64,000 nt of DNA from Fomes fomentarius. Taxonomy: Eukaryota; Basidiomycota; Agaricomycetes; Polyporales; Polyporaceae. Each line of letters begins with the position of its first letter. The stretch's first letter is position 1. The stretch is taken from the NCBI GenBank assembly GCA_022606135.1, contig JABYQN010000008.1, positions 1,364,001 through 1,428,000 of the forward strand. The letters are read 5' to 3'. This document shows, one piece after another, positions 11,866 to 24,686 of this stretch. The notes beneath the pieces are model-generated. The model made no database searches. It was given only the letters and a program-made list of their open reading frames with translations, and was not told the origin of the DNA. A program made the position numbers and the translations under genes.

Positions 11866-13570
11866 AGGCGCGCAAGATCGTCCCAAACAGGCTAGCGCGC
11901 GCCAATTGTGTTTTCCACGACTCCGTTTCTCTCCCCTCCCTTATCATTCGACGACAACACCGCACCATCATCTTCAGAGGGCGACATTGAATTGCCTGAG
12001 CCTCGGAGAAGGCACGATGGAAAGGAAACGCAAAAGAAGTCAACAGAACGCGTCCCCCAAACGCCGCAAAGCAGAGTAAGGTTCCGTTCTGTGCCATCGT
12101 GGATAACCCACCTTATGCTTCTCCATCTCCTATCAAGTCGTGATGACGTGACGGAATCAGACGCAGGCAACCCCGAGAGCAAAGGGAGACTGAGACAGAC
12201 CCGTACCCGCTGGAGAATAAGTTCGTCGATGATAGGGACAGAGCAACGTATGTTGCGTTCGATCTTGGGTGTGCCACCCAACTGATGTCTCTCAGACTTA
12301 TGCAGATGTCTGAGATCATGCGAGAAGCCATCTTGGCGCGAAGACAGGACGAAATTCGGCTCTTAACTGACAAACGTCGAGACGAAGAGGACGGACAAAC
12401 CACCAAGTACGATGAAGAGAAGGAACGTGACCGCAGACTCCTTGTACCGGCGCCTGAAGAAGAGCCTCCGATCACTCTCGAAGACCTCAAATCGTGTCGA
12501 TTGCCTCGTGCCCACATAACCAGGTACTGTATGGCCCCTTGGTTCGATGAGTTCGTCAAAGGTACACTCTGCGCTTTGTAGGGCCGTTCAAATTTTGATG
12601 TATCCTAGGTACATGGGTCCGGTATCTCATCGGAGTGGAGAATGACAGCAATCAACCAGGTACCGGATATGTGAAGTCACCGGTAGGTCTAATACCCCTT
12701 GTGGAAGTAGCATATGTTAAGTAGGACTAAGATCTATCAGCGACGACAGTGAAGCCGTACAAGGTTGACGAACAGATTGTTAATCAAGAGATCGAACCGA
12801 GACATGGCGATTCAACCCGCTTTTGGCCTATGGATAAGGTCTCTAATGGAGAATTTAATCAGGTTTGTCGCCCCTGGTTGAAATAACTTTTGCATACGTG
12901 CTGATTGCGTCGTGCAGCGAGAGTTCGACCGCTGGGTGAAAACATGCGAGGACAAGAAGGTCAAGTTGCTCACGAAGTGGCAACTCGAGAAGAAGGCAGC
13001 GCAGTTGAGATATTCAATCGACGCGCCAATGACAAAGGTGTGTTCGGCGCGCAGATCTTACACATATGGACACGTTTAACGCATGTATAGAGTGATATTT
13101 TTGCGATGGTCGCACGCAAGCAAGCTATCACCGCCTCAAAACAAAGTTCAGCCTCCTTGACCATGGAACGTTCTCGTCTCCAGCAGGCGCGCACACTGGC
13201 GATCCGGCGGCAAGACTACACTGAGGTTGCCACCATCAGCGCGAAGCTCGCGGCGGTCGACGCGGCTCTGCCACCTTGGGACTGGGGTCACCCAGCGCAA
13301 GGACAATGGCGCACGCAGTTTCGAGGCGAGCGTGCTGCCTGATAGCATGGAGATCGACTCGAGTCGGAGACTTCCTGGTAGATGTTGCCGCCCGTACCGG
13401 ACAAGTGTTTCAGATCAGATATTGTACGACGGGTATGGGACGCGGACTTCAAGATTTCTCGGAGCTCGTAGCGTCACACTGTATAGTAGATATTGCATCT
13501 CTGTTGATGTATTTTCACGTCCTGGCTGCGGAGCCCCGGTCACAACGTCACACCTTGGACCACTAGTAGC
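11866..13570 (+). pseudogene. RTF1 pseudogene (partial duplicate)
   Basis: An inverted partial copy of the intact RTF1 gene at 41554-43775. Similarity begins in the 5' flank near 11866 (GCGCGCAAGATC) and runs past the RTF1 stop to about 13540. The start codon is lost (the intact ATGTCATCTTC reads ATCATCTTC here). An internal deletion fuses LLTDKR directly to RDEEDGQTTKYDEE, removing the region around KLDELKARRRAKDEKKR. A second deletion removes most of the C-terminal region, joining AAVDAALP to a remnant of the final exon in a shifted frame. The Plus3 core (PITLEDLKSCRL, ITRYCMAPWFDEF) is still readable. It is followed directly by a FunK1 gene, as intact RTF1 is. Confidence 0.85.
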
Positions 13571-13883
13571 CAACTGAGTAAGTAGTAAGTACCTCCCTCA
13601 GTCAAAGTCTTTCCCCTGGGGTGATAGGCGTTATGAACAGGGCGCACATACGATATGTGAAGAAGTTTGTCCACAAACGAGGCGGGCCATGAAAACCGCG
13701 TTGCGCAGTTCCCGTTCTTTGTCCAGCCAGACAAAGAAGATAGACGCTCATGTGCACTGAACGCGGCGAGTCGAACAATGGAACTTGCCCCTTGACTACA
13801 TCCCTAACCACGTCCATCCACGCTGTGACCGCTCTTTACGAATTAAATTCCTAAATCTGGTGACTCGTATAAACTGCTTGAAG

Positions 13884-16689
13884 ATGAATGCAGTGATTTC
13901 AAGCTCACGCAGTTCAACCATCATGATGTCGTCCGACCATCCGCGTACTCCTCCTGCTGGTTCAGCTGGTTACGGGGATGGCTCTGAGATGTCGACGAGT
14001 GGTGTGAGATATGGTGCGCTTACCCCGACAATCATGTCTCCTCTCAAACGTCCTAGCTGTCCTCCTCCTACTGATCGCAAAACTAGAGTCTCAGCAGCCT
14101 GGTGGCACCCGGAGGCAAATGATAAGGCTGTCGATCCTGACTTCCACAACAACCATCTCGCGCGGGGTGCCCCACTCCTTCTAGGCCCAGAATTTGACTC
14201 TCTCGTGCAAGCGATTCAACCTGAAAATGCTGGAACTGTGGAGCGTAAGTTGTATGGGCCCTCGGGAAAGCTCTTGACGCTCTGCAGTATCCGACACTAC
14301 GGTGCGCAAACAGCCTCTCATCGTTCTCTATGCTTTCTAACCAGCTAGTAGAGGTGCTACCTCAACCTCTGAAGGAGGGGTTTCATCGACGCTGCCACTT
14401 GCCAGATGACCAACCTCTCGGACATCTCACCTTTATCGATCACAACCTCACCACTCCTACTCATTTTCCTCACGAGGCTGTCCGCTGCTGCTCTGTCCGG
14501 GAGAAACCTGACTTACTCGGTGCTGTCAACGCTAAGGAGTATCCGATCACTGATGGAGTATACAAAGGCGTTCCACACCATCGCGTCGAAGCCATCATCG
14601 AGGCAAAACCCGAGAAAAAGGGCGGTGGACGAGCGCAAGCTGCTGCTTACCCATACCGGCATCATCAAGCATGTCCAGACCATCCTATGATGTACTGCTT
14701 GGTCATCAAGCCGCAATGGTACCAAGTCCTCCTGTCCTCTCCGACGGGTGTCGTGGCCTCGCCCCAGACAGACTGGTCCGATCTCACCCTTCTTTCTGAC
14801 TACGTCTATTCCCATTACAACCCTCCCCCAGACCACTTCCTCTTCGACGAAACAATCAGCTGGAATTCAGGCGAGAATGCTTCAGACCTCCCATCGTGGT
14901 CAATCCGGTTCAAAGGGAAAGACTACACAGATGGCACCCTCCTTTTCATCGGTACACCTTGGGGGCGACAGACAACTGTAACCATGGTGCACGACAACGA
15001 TGATAATATCATTATCTTCAAGGATGTGTTTCGTCACTACAAGCGTAAATTCAAAGAAGAGGAGGTCTTGGATCTCATTCATGCGGAGGCTGACATTCCT
15101 GGGGTGGTTCGATTGATGGGAGCAGAAATCGTCAAGACCGGGGGTCAAGTAATTCAGACAGCCTCAGAGGAAGAGGGCAAGCTAAGAATCAAGTATCGCC
15201 TCGCACTACTTGACCATGGGGATGGTGTACTGAAGACGAAGTCCGTGAACGACTTTTTGGAAGCCATGTACGACCTACTTGAAGGTATGTTCATTATTTA
15301 TCCATGCACTGCATACTGTTGCTGACATCGTTTTTAGTGCATCGTGTTCTTCTGAAAGGGCGCAAGGTCCTCCATCGCGACATGAGCATCTACAACGTCC
15401 TCATGTACCCCACGCGGGCGAAGTTGCCTAAATGGAAGGTGTACCAAGGCACTCCACCATTCATACAAGACGTCTTGGATGGACACAATCGGTCCGTTCA
15501 GTTTTGAGTACTTCGTGATTGGCGCGGTGCTAACTTGATGTTGTCACAGACCTCTTGAAACTCGCACCGCAAAGTGCCTCATGATAGACGTCGACAATGC
15601 CGCTCGATTAGATCAGAATGATCTCGTCTCCGCCAAAGAACTCATGCATCGCACAGTACGTCTGCTAACATTACAGCTTATGAACGTGTTTGACTTTTAT
15701 TGTAGGGAACGCCGATGTATATCGCTCGCAGCGTATCCATTGGGATGGTTCTCAAGACGGATTACGCTGTGATCAAAGCCCTGCGGATGCCTCTTCTGAC
15801 CGGTCAAGCGTTACAACTATATATCAAGGCACACGGGCAGGCACGATATGAGCTCTACAACGACAAGGACCTGAGCGCCACTCGACATGGAGGCCTACCG
15901 CCGAACAAGGAAGCTCATGAAATCACAGATCTCCCCCAGTTCACCCATCGCCCCGAGCATGATGTGGAGTCCAATTTCCTTACACTCCTATCAGTCCTCC
16001 TCCGGCTTCAACCCCTTTCCGCGCCACGCGACAAGTACGCTAGTCCGGCCTTCGCGGAGAAGTGGCGAACGCTCAGGAGTCACACGATTCCAAACGAGCC
16101 GTCGGTATTGGACGAGACACGTCACTCCCTCTTCATCATGGCACAAGAGGAATGGACCGGGCTCTTTCTACCGGAGATGCGAGACGTTGCTCTGATGATG
16201 TGGGAAATCTCTAGGCATATTGCGCCCGAGTACGCGTTGTTTAAGGGACATCTGGAGGTTGACCACCTTCACGAGGCTGTGCAGCGTATAATCCTGCAAT
16301 ACCTGGTCAGTCACCGTGACCAGCCCATCCCTGTGGATACAGTGCATCTGCGGCCTACGGAGGGCAAGGGGAAGATCGAGAAGAGCGAAATAGACCCCTT
16401 CTCGGGAGGTACCAAGGGTCTTACTCAGACTGAGAGCTCGCGAGCATCAGCGAAGAGCCAGCGAGCCGGCGGACGGACACGCGGCACACGCGGCAGTGTT
16501 CGGAAGGGCAGCACTGCCCAGGCCGGGCCCTCCAGAGGCTCTGCACATCGACGTTCTGCCCAGGCTGGACTTGCCAACAGAGAGGTCGATGAAGGCCCGA
16601 AGCGTAGGTCGGAAAGTCAAAGCGGACGTGGTAGCAAACGACGCAAGGCCCCTAGCGGCTCTGCTGTCTCGACTCAAGGCGACGACTGA
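13884..16689 (+). CDS. FunK1 fungal-type protein kinase, copy 2, intact
   Basis: Five exons (13884-14301, 14349-15284, 15338-15491, 15550-15655, 15706-16689) sum to 865 residues with all junctions in frame. The N-terminus MNAVISSSRS is shared with the other copies. The FunK1 domain has GHLTFIDHNL and VPHHRVEAIIEAKPEK early, then the catalytic loop HRDMSIYNVLMYP, the metal-binding DVDNAA, then GTPMYIARSVSIGMV. FRPEHD- and EAVQRIILQYLV-type blocks and a basic Ser-rich tail (SGRGSKRRK) follow; the tail may be a nuclear localisation signal. FunK1 kinases are a multicellular-fungus family of unknown substrates. The 5' flank resembles that of copy 3. Confidence 0.9.
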
Positions 16690-17721
16690 TTCTGAACACC
16701 CCTCTGTGATAAGTCAGGTACCCCCAGTACACGTTTCCATATCGCTATGACTGTTGTCTTCTCAATTGTTGATCTCGATGCTCACAGTTTTGGTCCTCGC
16801 TCACGAAGCTCAGCTCTGCATGTGTCATATTGCTCGCTCGTCTGACCAACACTTGACTTCCATGGGCTCATCCAGTATCACGTATCTCATACCGCTCAGT
16901 CACTCTTCACGTAGCTATGATGTTCGCTACCGTAATCCCAATACACATAGTATGTTGCATGATCCGGCGTCTTCAAGACTCTTCATCTTTACGGACACCG
17001 GTTGTGGACAGTCGCAGCAGAGAGTAGGACAAGGGCGCCCGCTTTTGTATGTGGGAGGAACAGACAAACGAGATGTATTTCCCCGGTACGTAAGATCCGT
17101 CACTGACGACAAAGTGAACTCCCTTGGGAGTCCACGAGCGCACAAGAACGGATCGGGTTTCGCGGTACCGCATTCTATCTCCTTGGGAAGATCGCGGCCT
17201 GGCAAGATCGCGGCCTGGCACGACTCAGACTCAAAGAAAGTCTCAACTGACCATCTCGTCCTCCCGAATACAAACAACCATGGGGCGGCTCGAGTCCGTG
17301 GATCGCGCACAAGGGACAAACTATATGCAGGAGCAGTGCTCGGATGTACTATCACAGCTTCGGACACTGGCATCGACCATTAGCTACCCGCCCATCCTGT
17401 CCTACATGATCCACCTACTTGGTCGATAGGTGGTGTCTTAAACAAACACGGCAATCAGGTAATGACCCACAGAACCATTCCCGGATGTACGCTCCACACG
17501 TCCACCGAAAGGACTGCACGCGAATACACACGAGACCAAAATAGTTTACATTGATAAAAGTACACAACATATGCACATACATCTAGATACCGAGTACCAA
17601 AGCAGTATACTTCGTACAAGCGTCCCGCGCGCGAGATCCTCCAGAGTTCCAGAGTCCTAGAGAAAGATGAAGTGTGATAAAGGAGACTCGAATAGCACCA
17701 GATAAAAGGAGGCTAAGGATT
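16690..17721. other. Convergent spacer between FunK1 copy 2 and ATG1
   Basis: No gene is supported. About 17080-17220 resembles parts of the FunK1 3' flanks near 7200 (same strand) and 32850 (opposite strand). About 16895-16945 resembles the reverse complement of 29735-29790. A 15-base unit (AGATCGCGGCCTGGC) is tandemly doubled near 17190-17219. The right part holds the 3' region of ATG1. Confidence 0.45.
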
Positions 17722-20700
17722 CTACGACTCCTGCTGGTGTAGCGCAGCAGGTAGGTCTAGTACAGGAACATCCCACGGGGCAGGTATACGCGGGACGTCA
17801 GCGAGGTTGTTGTCTAAGCGAGCATCTTTGAGTCGTTCGCGCTCGGTCATGCCCATTCGAGCACGGCACCGGATAAGCCGAAGCTTCGTGCGTTTGATCC
17901 CTGTTGATATGTGCGTCAGACTATGCAGTAGGTGTGAAAGACGGTGAAGACGTGCACGTACATGTGGATATGGTATTCCTGTCCTCGTCTAGGAACGGGT
18001 TATCCGTGTGGAGGAGATCGTCTCGTAGTGCGTACAAGCACCATAGAGATTCCTCGTACAGCTTCTCACTCTCGTCCGGTGAAGACTGTGAATCAAACAG
18101 CTCTTTCCGAGCAGCCGTTCGACTCTGATGAGAAGAATGAAGCTCAGTTTGACACGGAGGTCAGTGATAGGCTGCCATAACTCACGAGTAATAGCGCGCG
18201 GTCGTAGATCAGCTGGTCTAAGAACGTCGGGGGTCCCATGTACTGAGCAGGCAACCATGTCTTGACCAATGCAGCACGATCGTGACACTTGATGAAGTGA
18301 TCCTTGAACCATGACAACGCTGTGCGTTCATACAGCATGGGTTAACATGCACATATCGATAAAGCAATACTAAGGGCAACTCACCTTCATCAAACCCCTC
18401 GCTAACCTCGAGCTCGCCGTCTGGATCGCGCATCTGTAGGTGCTCGTGATAGTTGCGCAGCTTGTCGATGCCCTTCTGCGAGAACGACATGAGGAGCATG
18501 TACAGCGCGACGCACGTCATCGCGTTGTACTCCGCCTGAATGTCCGCATTCTTCCGCCGAGCCGCAAGTCGTTCAGTCTCCCCTTCCCGTCGCGAGAACT
18601 GTTTGGGATCTGGAAGGGGCTCTATTGATGTAACAGTCAAAACGCGTCCAGTCTTACCGCTATTATACTTACTCTGCGGGAAAGCCTTGACATAGTCATA
18701 CATCTCGTCCGCCCAGTGCGTCAGCACCTCCGTCTTCTGAGCAAGTTCCTCTAGCAAAGAAAGCAGCTCATCTTCCTCCGCGTCCCGAGCACCTTGCAGT
18801 TCTAACCCGAGTCCCTGCCCACGAACAGCTCCGAACGTCTGCGTGCGGCGTGGCGAAGCAGCGGCGTACTCATGTTGATAGGACGATGACCGTCGTCTCG
18901 AACCACGCAGGATGCCCGTGGCCATGCTCAGGGCGCGTGTAAGAGGATTACTCCCACGAGGACTTGCGCTTGATGGGGACGACGATAGTGGTGGGAGGGT
19001 CATATTAGGCGGAGGTGGGAATGTTGTGTTAGCGTTCGGGGACTCCACTGTTGGTGACTCGGGCATGTCATCGACAATGGGCTCGGGTCTGCGATCGCGC
19101 AAAGGTCGCCGTCTCGAAGTGATCTCTGTGGGGTAAGGATCAATACAAACAATATTGTGATTTGAGAAAGACAACACTAACCATCGACGGCTCGGTTGAT
19201 CTCCACCGCTTGCTTGTCACCGACGAGGACATACTCCCGGCGCAGGATGCCATCCTCCTCAGTCTCACCGGGGATGAGAGAAGTGTCGGGTGATAATGCC
19301 TTTGACTTCGCTACAGGACTAAACTGCGGCGCCGCCCCTAGTGGAGGCCGTGACGGACCAGCGACACCTTCAGCACTAATAGTATGTCAGACATGAACGA
19401 GCACTCCGTAGGAACGAATAGACGCTTACACGACCTGTGCTTCTTGGGGTTCAATAGAGAGCCGCCGTTTGAACTTGATCTTCGCCGGAGGAATCATCGC
19501 CTTTGGATCGAGTACCTCCGGGGGTATGATCCGGTGATGGTCAGGTATGCGGTCAGGATCGTCATCGTCATCGGGTGGCGGAGGCGTAGGCTCTTTCGGT
19601 CTAGGGAACTTCGACTTGACCATGGCAGTACTCGTGAAGAACTCCTCGAAGCTATAACGCTCCGCTGGGAGCCGCCTCAGCAGGCTGCGGATGAGCATCT
19701 TGATGTCCGAGGGGACGGGCTTCAGTTCCTCTCCCTTTGCCTGAGCGCGCGCAATCATCTGTGGATCCTCGTCAGGGAACTTGATACTCTTCGAGTTGTC
19801 GATCTTCTTGAGCAACTCTATGTGATTCTGAGCACGGAAAGGCGGCTTCCCAACAGCCATTTCATACAGGACAGCACCGACAGACCAGAGGTCTGCTTTG
19901 GAGTCATACTTCTGGTAGCTGAGAATCTCTGGCGCCATGTATAGCCTGCGATAAATCAGTACCACATATGGTGAACAAGCAGCGTAAACGTACGGTGAAC
20001 CACACAAAGTTTCAGCCATCATAGCCTGAGGGAGGAAGCGAGCAAACCCGAAGTCGGCGACCTTCAGCACCGGGACACCCAGTGGATGTCCACGAGAGTA
20101 CTCATCCGGACCTGCTGGGTTGAGTAGGAGATTCTGGGGCTTGATATCCCGATGAATGAGATTACGCTGCCGGAGGAACTTGATGGCGCGAGCTAATTGT
20201 CTCAAGAAACTCCGGACCACGGTCTCATCGAGCCCACCCGACTTCGGATGGGGATAGTACGTGGGTGCCGCACCAGGCGAGGGAACGTACTCCAGGCCTT
20301 CTACCCTGCCACGCTTCTTGATGTAGTTCGCAAGATCGCCGCCTGCGCAGAACTCCATGATAAGATATATGTTCCTCTCTGCGCGCTATGCAGCATGTAT
20401 GCTTCCGTGAACAATCTGTTTCGCACTTCCAGACAGACCCGCAGAGCTGAGAGAGTACTCACTATGACATCGAGTAGCCGCGTGATATGTCGGTGAGAGA
20501 GACTCTTCAGGATCTCTATCTCGCCCTGGAGGTTATCGAAGAGCTTAGGACTGAGGCCACTCCTGTTCACTGTCTTGATCGCGACTTGGTGGTGTGTTTG
20601 CTATATGTAATATCCATGAAAACAAGTGGAGGTAGAGATGCACTGGTAGCGCGTACCTCGTGGTATCCACGATAGACCGTCGCGAAACTGCCCTTCCCAA

Positions 20701-20839
20701 GGTCGCTCACAATGACATACGGCTTGACTTCCGTGTCCTCAACTCTCTGCCTATCCGTCCGTTCTGATGTCGAACTCGTAGTGCGCTTACTGGTTGAAGG
20801 GGCTGATGGTGTGGGACTGGGGACTGCGGCAGGTGACAT
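17722..20839 (-). CDS. ATG1: Serine/threonine kinase ATG1 (ULK1 family), autophagy initiator
   Basis: A multi-exon gene starting MSPAAVPSP at 20839; the upstream in-frame ATG at 20941 is less likely because ATG1 kinases start close to the kinase domain. The kinase domain shows [20 protein letters not shown] (P-loop), [24 protein letters not shown] and [10 protein letters not shown], split by an intron. The middle is Pro/Ser-rich and looks disordered. The C-terminal part, with [30 protein letters not shown] and [24 protein letters not shown] helices, fits the tandem MIT region that binds ATG13. The protein ends in ALHQQES. It phosphorylates autophagy factors at the phagophore assembly site. 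It lies downstream of FOL1 on the same strand, with about 420 bp between. Confidence 0.93.
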
Positions 20840-21257
20840 TGTGCAATAGTGTGTAGTAGTTCGTGTCCGTGAGTTCGTGCGTGCGTAGTGTACAGGATGC
20901 AAATGCAAGACGTCGGAGTCGATGAAGATACTAGTCAGCAAGTGTCGGGTCTACGAAACATGAGGCCTGAGGGTAGTGGCAGAACGTGCAAAGGAAGCTT
21001 GATACTTCTAGCTCGGCAGTTGGGGTCGAAAGTAAGCCAAACTTACTCACGATGATCACCTTACTTATGGAACTTGTATGCTTTGTTACCAGTGATGACG
21101 TAATCTACATAGCCCCTTTAAAGGACACAGCGGCCCTTGTACTGAACTGACTAAGCCGGAAACCAACACCAACTTGAAGCCCAGAAGGCCCGACTCGGGA
21201 GCCTGAGGGGTCGAGAAGCGTAGCAAGGCCAATTCATCGCCAGCTTCATGACGATCT
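20840..21257 (-). other. FOL1-ATG1 spacer, ATG1 promoter region
   Basis: A 418-bp gap between the FOL1 stop and the ATG1 start on the same strand. No gene, clear TATA box or repeat is seen. Confidence 0.4.
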
Positions 21258-24062
21258 TCAAGGCCACAACGCAGAAGCGACCCGCACAACGTCTCCGAGG
21301 TGTAGCACGTCGTGCACGCGCACGATGTTCGCACCCTGTTGAATAGCACAACTCACCGCTGCAGCAGTCGCCCAGTCCCTCTCATCCGGACGCGTCTGCC
21401 GCCCCTCGTAAGACCCAACGCCCTCTCCGTCCGACTGCTGCAGCACCGCACCCAAGAACGACTTACGCGACGCTCCAATGAGCAGCGGATATCCCGCAAG
21501 CGGATTCCTCTGCGGCCGAGATCGAGAGCGGGGCACGGCGAGGTTCTGCAGACGCGGGGAGTAGTCGGATACGAGGCTACCAGCGTCGCGGAGGAGCTCC
21601 AGGTTACCCTCGAGCGTCTTGCTGAACCCGATTCCTGGGTCGACGATAACGAGCCACCGTCTGATCCCTCCTGGACCTTTGACAGCCTTGTCCACCTTCG
21701 CCCCAAGCTCGATGCGCACGCCTTCGAGCACCGCGCCACGCCCATCTGCGTCCGCCGCGTACGCATATTCGCCGTAGTCCTTATTCTCCGCCGCCGGGCC
21801 GCGAGAGTGCATGAGCACGACCGGAACAGCCAGGTCGCGCGTGACCTGCCGCATCTTCGCAAAGTGCACTTCAGACTCCTCGTTCGGGGGCCAGTCCGGC
21901 CCGCTGAACGCACACACATCATTGATGCAGTTCGCGCCCGCGTGTACGGACTCCTCCGCCACCTCCCAGCGGAACGTATCCACGCTCAGGAGCGTCGTGG
22001 CCGTCCGCGCGAGCAGGGACATCCGCCCTGGAGGAGTGGGGGTGAGGTGTGAGTCTTCACGTATGGCTTGGACGACAGGAACGACACGTGTGAACTCTTC
22101 TTCGGGCGAGACAAACGCTGCCCCGGGTTTTGTGGAGTAGCCTCCGATGTCGATGATGCTCGCGCCATTTGCGACGGCGTTATCTGCGTACCTGAGGGCG
22201 CTTGGGAGCGTGTAGTGGGCGGAGCCGTCGGAGAAGGAGTCGGGGGTTGCGTTGAGTGTAGCCATCACATGTGTCTTGCGTGGTGGCGGTTTGCCCTTCG
22301 AAGGATATGAGATCGCCGGATAGGTCCAGTATGTCGCTGATGGTGGAATACGAGCAATCTTCAACAGATGAGGCGAAAGTCCGCCCGTGTGGGACAGCGG
22401 GTAACGAGGGAAGGGAATGACCTTGTACATCGCAGGTGCATCGGACGGCTGCTTCACGAGAGTCGAAAGCAATGCCTCTATAGTTATCCCGATTGATGGA
22501 ACGACGTATTCAGAAATCATGCTGCACGCTAATGTTCAGAGTGATTTAGAGAGGATGGGTGACAGACTTACTCTGATAATGGACGCAGAACAAATTCTCT
22601 CTCAGATAATCGAGGATGCGGTATGACAAGTTCGCCTCGCAAGTTGTCTAGAGTGCCGCGTGCCGCTTCAGGACGAGTGTCCATCACAACGGAGTCATAC
22701 GCTACGATATCAAGGTCGATCGTGCGAGGGCCGTTCCGGAAAGTCTCCGTCCTTCCAACAGTGCTCTCAATCTGCTTCAGAAAAGCCAACAGCGCACGCG
22801 GCTCCAGGTCCGTCTCAACCTACTTGGAATGTATATCAGCCCGAATGTCCAGAGGAAAAGCTACAAACCATGCATGCGCAGTTGATGAACTTCGGTTGAT
22901 CTTCGACGTACATAGGGGCCGTTTCGTACATGAAACTTGTGTCCACCACGACTACTCGTGGCGAGCCGGCCCATTTCTCTATGTCCGCGCCAGGGGCTTC
23001 TAGGAGGCGCAGTGCACACTCGATGTTGGCAAACCGGTCACCGATGTTCGCCCCAATTGCAATGGCAACTGTATGAGGAAGCGATTTTACTGCTGAGGAT
23101 GTCGTCGATCCGGAGGGCGAGATCGCTGTGACGGTAGGTATATCTGATGCCTCAGAGCTCGCCAACGGAACGGCTGGAGCAGGGGAGCGGAAATCTTTTA
23201 GCGTTCTTGTCACTTCGACCTCCGCAGACTCGGCACCGAGAATGGCACTCGGTTTGGATATTCGCACGGTAGCAACTGCTGTGTCGTCTTCAAGGAATGT
23301 CACGACACTCTTCGCCACCTCGGATGCGAGTGCCTCAACAGTGAGGAATGCCGATGCCTCTACGAACTGATAAGCTTGTGAGCCAAGGTCTCATCGCGGG
23401 ATGGAGTGGGAAGGCACACATCGAATATTCGCTGCTCCAGAACACGGAAGTCGAACGGTGCACGGCGGGATATGCTGCGCGTGACTGAGATGTTGACTCT
23501 GACCCGCTGCTTCCGCTGCCGTTCGTGAGGGTGGATCCCAATAGTCGCATGGCCTACCAGATCCTGCACAAAGAACGCCTCCTGGACTGGTCGCCGCTGG
23601 GATGTTGGTTTCGTGATCTCAAGCCCAAACGCTGCTCCATACAGGAGGGTCTTCGTCCTAGATATCCTGACCGTGAACGATGGAACGCCCTGGTACTGTG
23701 CTGCGTACACGTCGTAGACGCGGTCGGCAAACGCCTCCAAAGACGGAAAGGCCTCGGACTCCACGATCGCCTTCATGCCAGACGCCAGGGTGGAGTAATT
23801 CACAGAGTGAGAGAGGTCATCGGCTGCGGCCGCTCTGGTCACATCGTAGGCGAAGCTGAAAGTCAGAACCACGGGTTGGGCTTGGGGCGAAGTTGATGGC
23901 CAGCGAGAGCCATCGGAGAAGGACACAGTGAGCGAGAGATCGTTCACGCGGATGTAGTCACGAGTGGCCTCGTATTGGAGCTCGTTGGTCGCGCTGCCGA
24001 AGCCTCAGGCCCTCAGCATCGGGTCAGTCTCAGCGTAAGGGGCAGGGCAGACGCACCTCATG
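21258..24062 (-). CDS. FOL1: Trifunctional folate synthesis protein FOL1 (DHNA-HPPK-DHPS)
   Basis: Domain order matches fungal Fol1: two dihydroneopterin aldolase units (about 21-270; the second contains VGHATIGIHPHERQR and FLTVEALASEV), then 6-hydroxymethyl-dihydropterin pyrophosphokinase (AIAIGANIGDRFANIE, NGPRTIDLDIVAYD, IPHPRLSEREFVL), then dihydropteroate synthase (VMATLNATPDSFSDG, IIDIGGYSTKPGA, VDPGIGFSKT, LIGASRKSFLG, VRVHDV). It makes 7,8-dihydropteroate from dihydroneopterin and pABA. Introns at 23367-23419, about 22826-22871, and before MISEYVVP keep frame. No in-frame ATG precedes the first aldolase block, so I infer a 5-nt first coding exon ATGAG (24058-24062) and an intron at 23993-24057, giving MSATNELQYE. 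That micro-exon is the weakest part of the model. Confidence 0.9.
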
Positions 24063-24686
24063 GTCGTGGTTAAGGGGACAGAGCAGCGACTGCGTAACCC
24101 TTGCTTTTCTACCGCTTGAGCGTTCCTTGTACGGACTACCGCGTGCGATCTTGAATGATTGGGCTCAAGTTGGGAGCTCGACTGCCCGAGAGCGGTGTTA
24201 AGAATGGGTGGTACCGAGAGTCCGGTGTGATAGCGGCGAGCGGAGGCTGAATCTGCGGCGCGTCGCCGGGCGTCGCCCGTCGTCTGTATGGTGATGAGCG
24301 TCGACCTCGACAGCGATCACGACGACGAAGTGAAAATGAAAGGCTCGGGAGTGAATCCTCTGGTTGGTTGCATGCAGATAATCACCTCCGGCAAAAGTTT
24401 AAGTTACAGGTCCCGACCCGGGCGGCTGGGCAAGAGGAACTATTAGCATCGTTCAAAACCACCACCAGTTATTAAAACACGTAGCACGTACCTGGCAGGA
24501 GGTGATGGTTGTTCACGCGCAAGCTTAAATGCAAAGAGCTCCGACATGCTGCGGAACTATGTGCGTTTAGTGCGCCTAGTGCTCTCGGACCGGGCGCTCA
24601 TTTCGATACCAGGTATTGCTCGCTGACTTCAGTCGCCGGCCTTGTCTACTGTCCCGTCTGTTCTGGCATCCCGACCTTGGATTGAA
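24063..24686. promoter_or_regulatory. Divergent FOL1/EMC2 intergenic region
   Basis: A 624-bp region between two genes transcribed away from each other, so it should carry both promoters. No convincing TATA box is seen. A short GC-rich inverted repeat (GGGCGTCGCCC) lies near 24267. Confidence 0.5.

Noticed and set aside
21312..22052. 246-codon plus-strand reading frame
   Set aside because: It is antisense to the dihydropteroate synthase part of FOL1, whose motifs are unambiguous.
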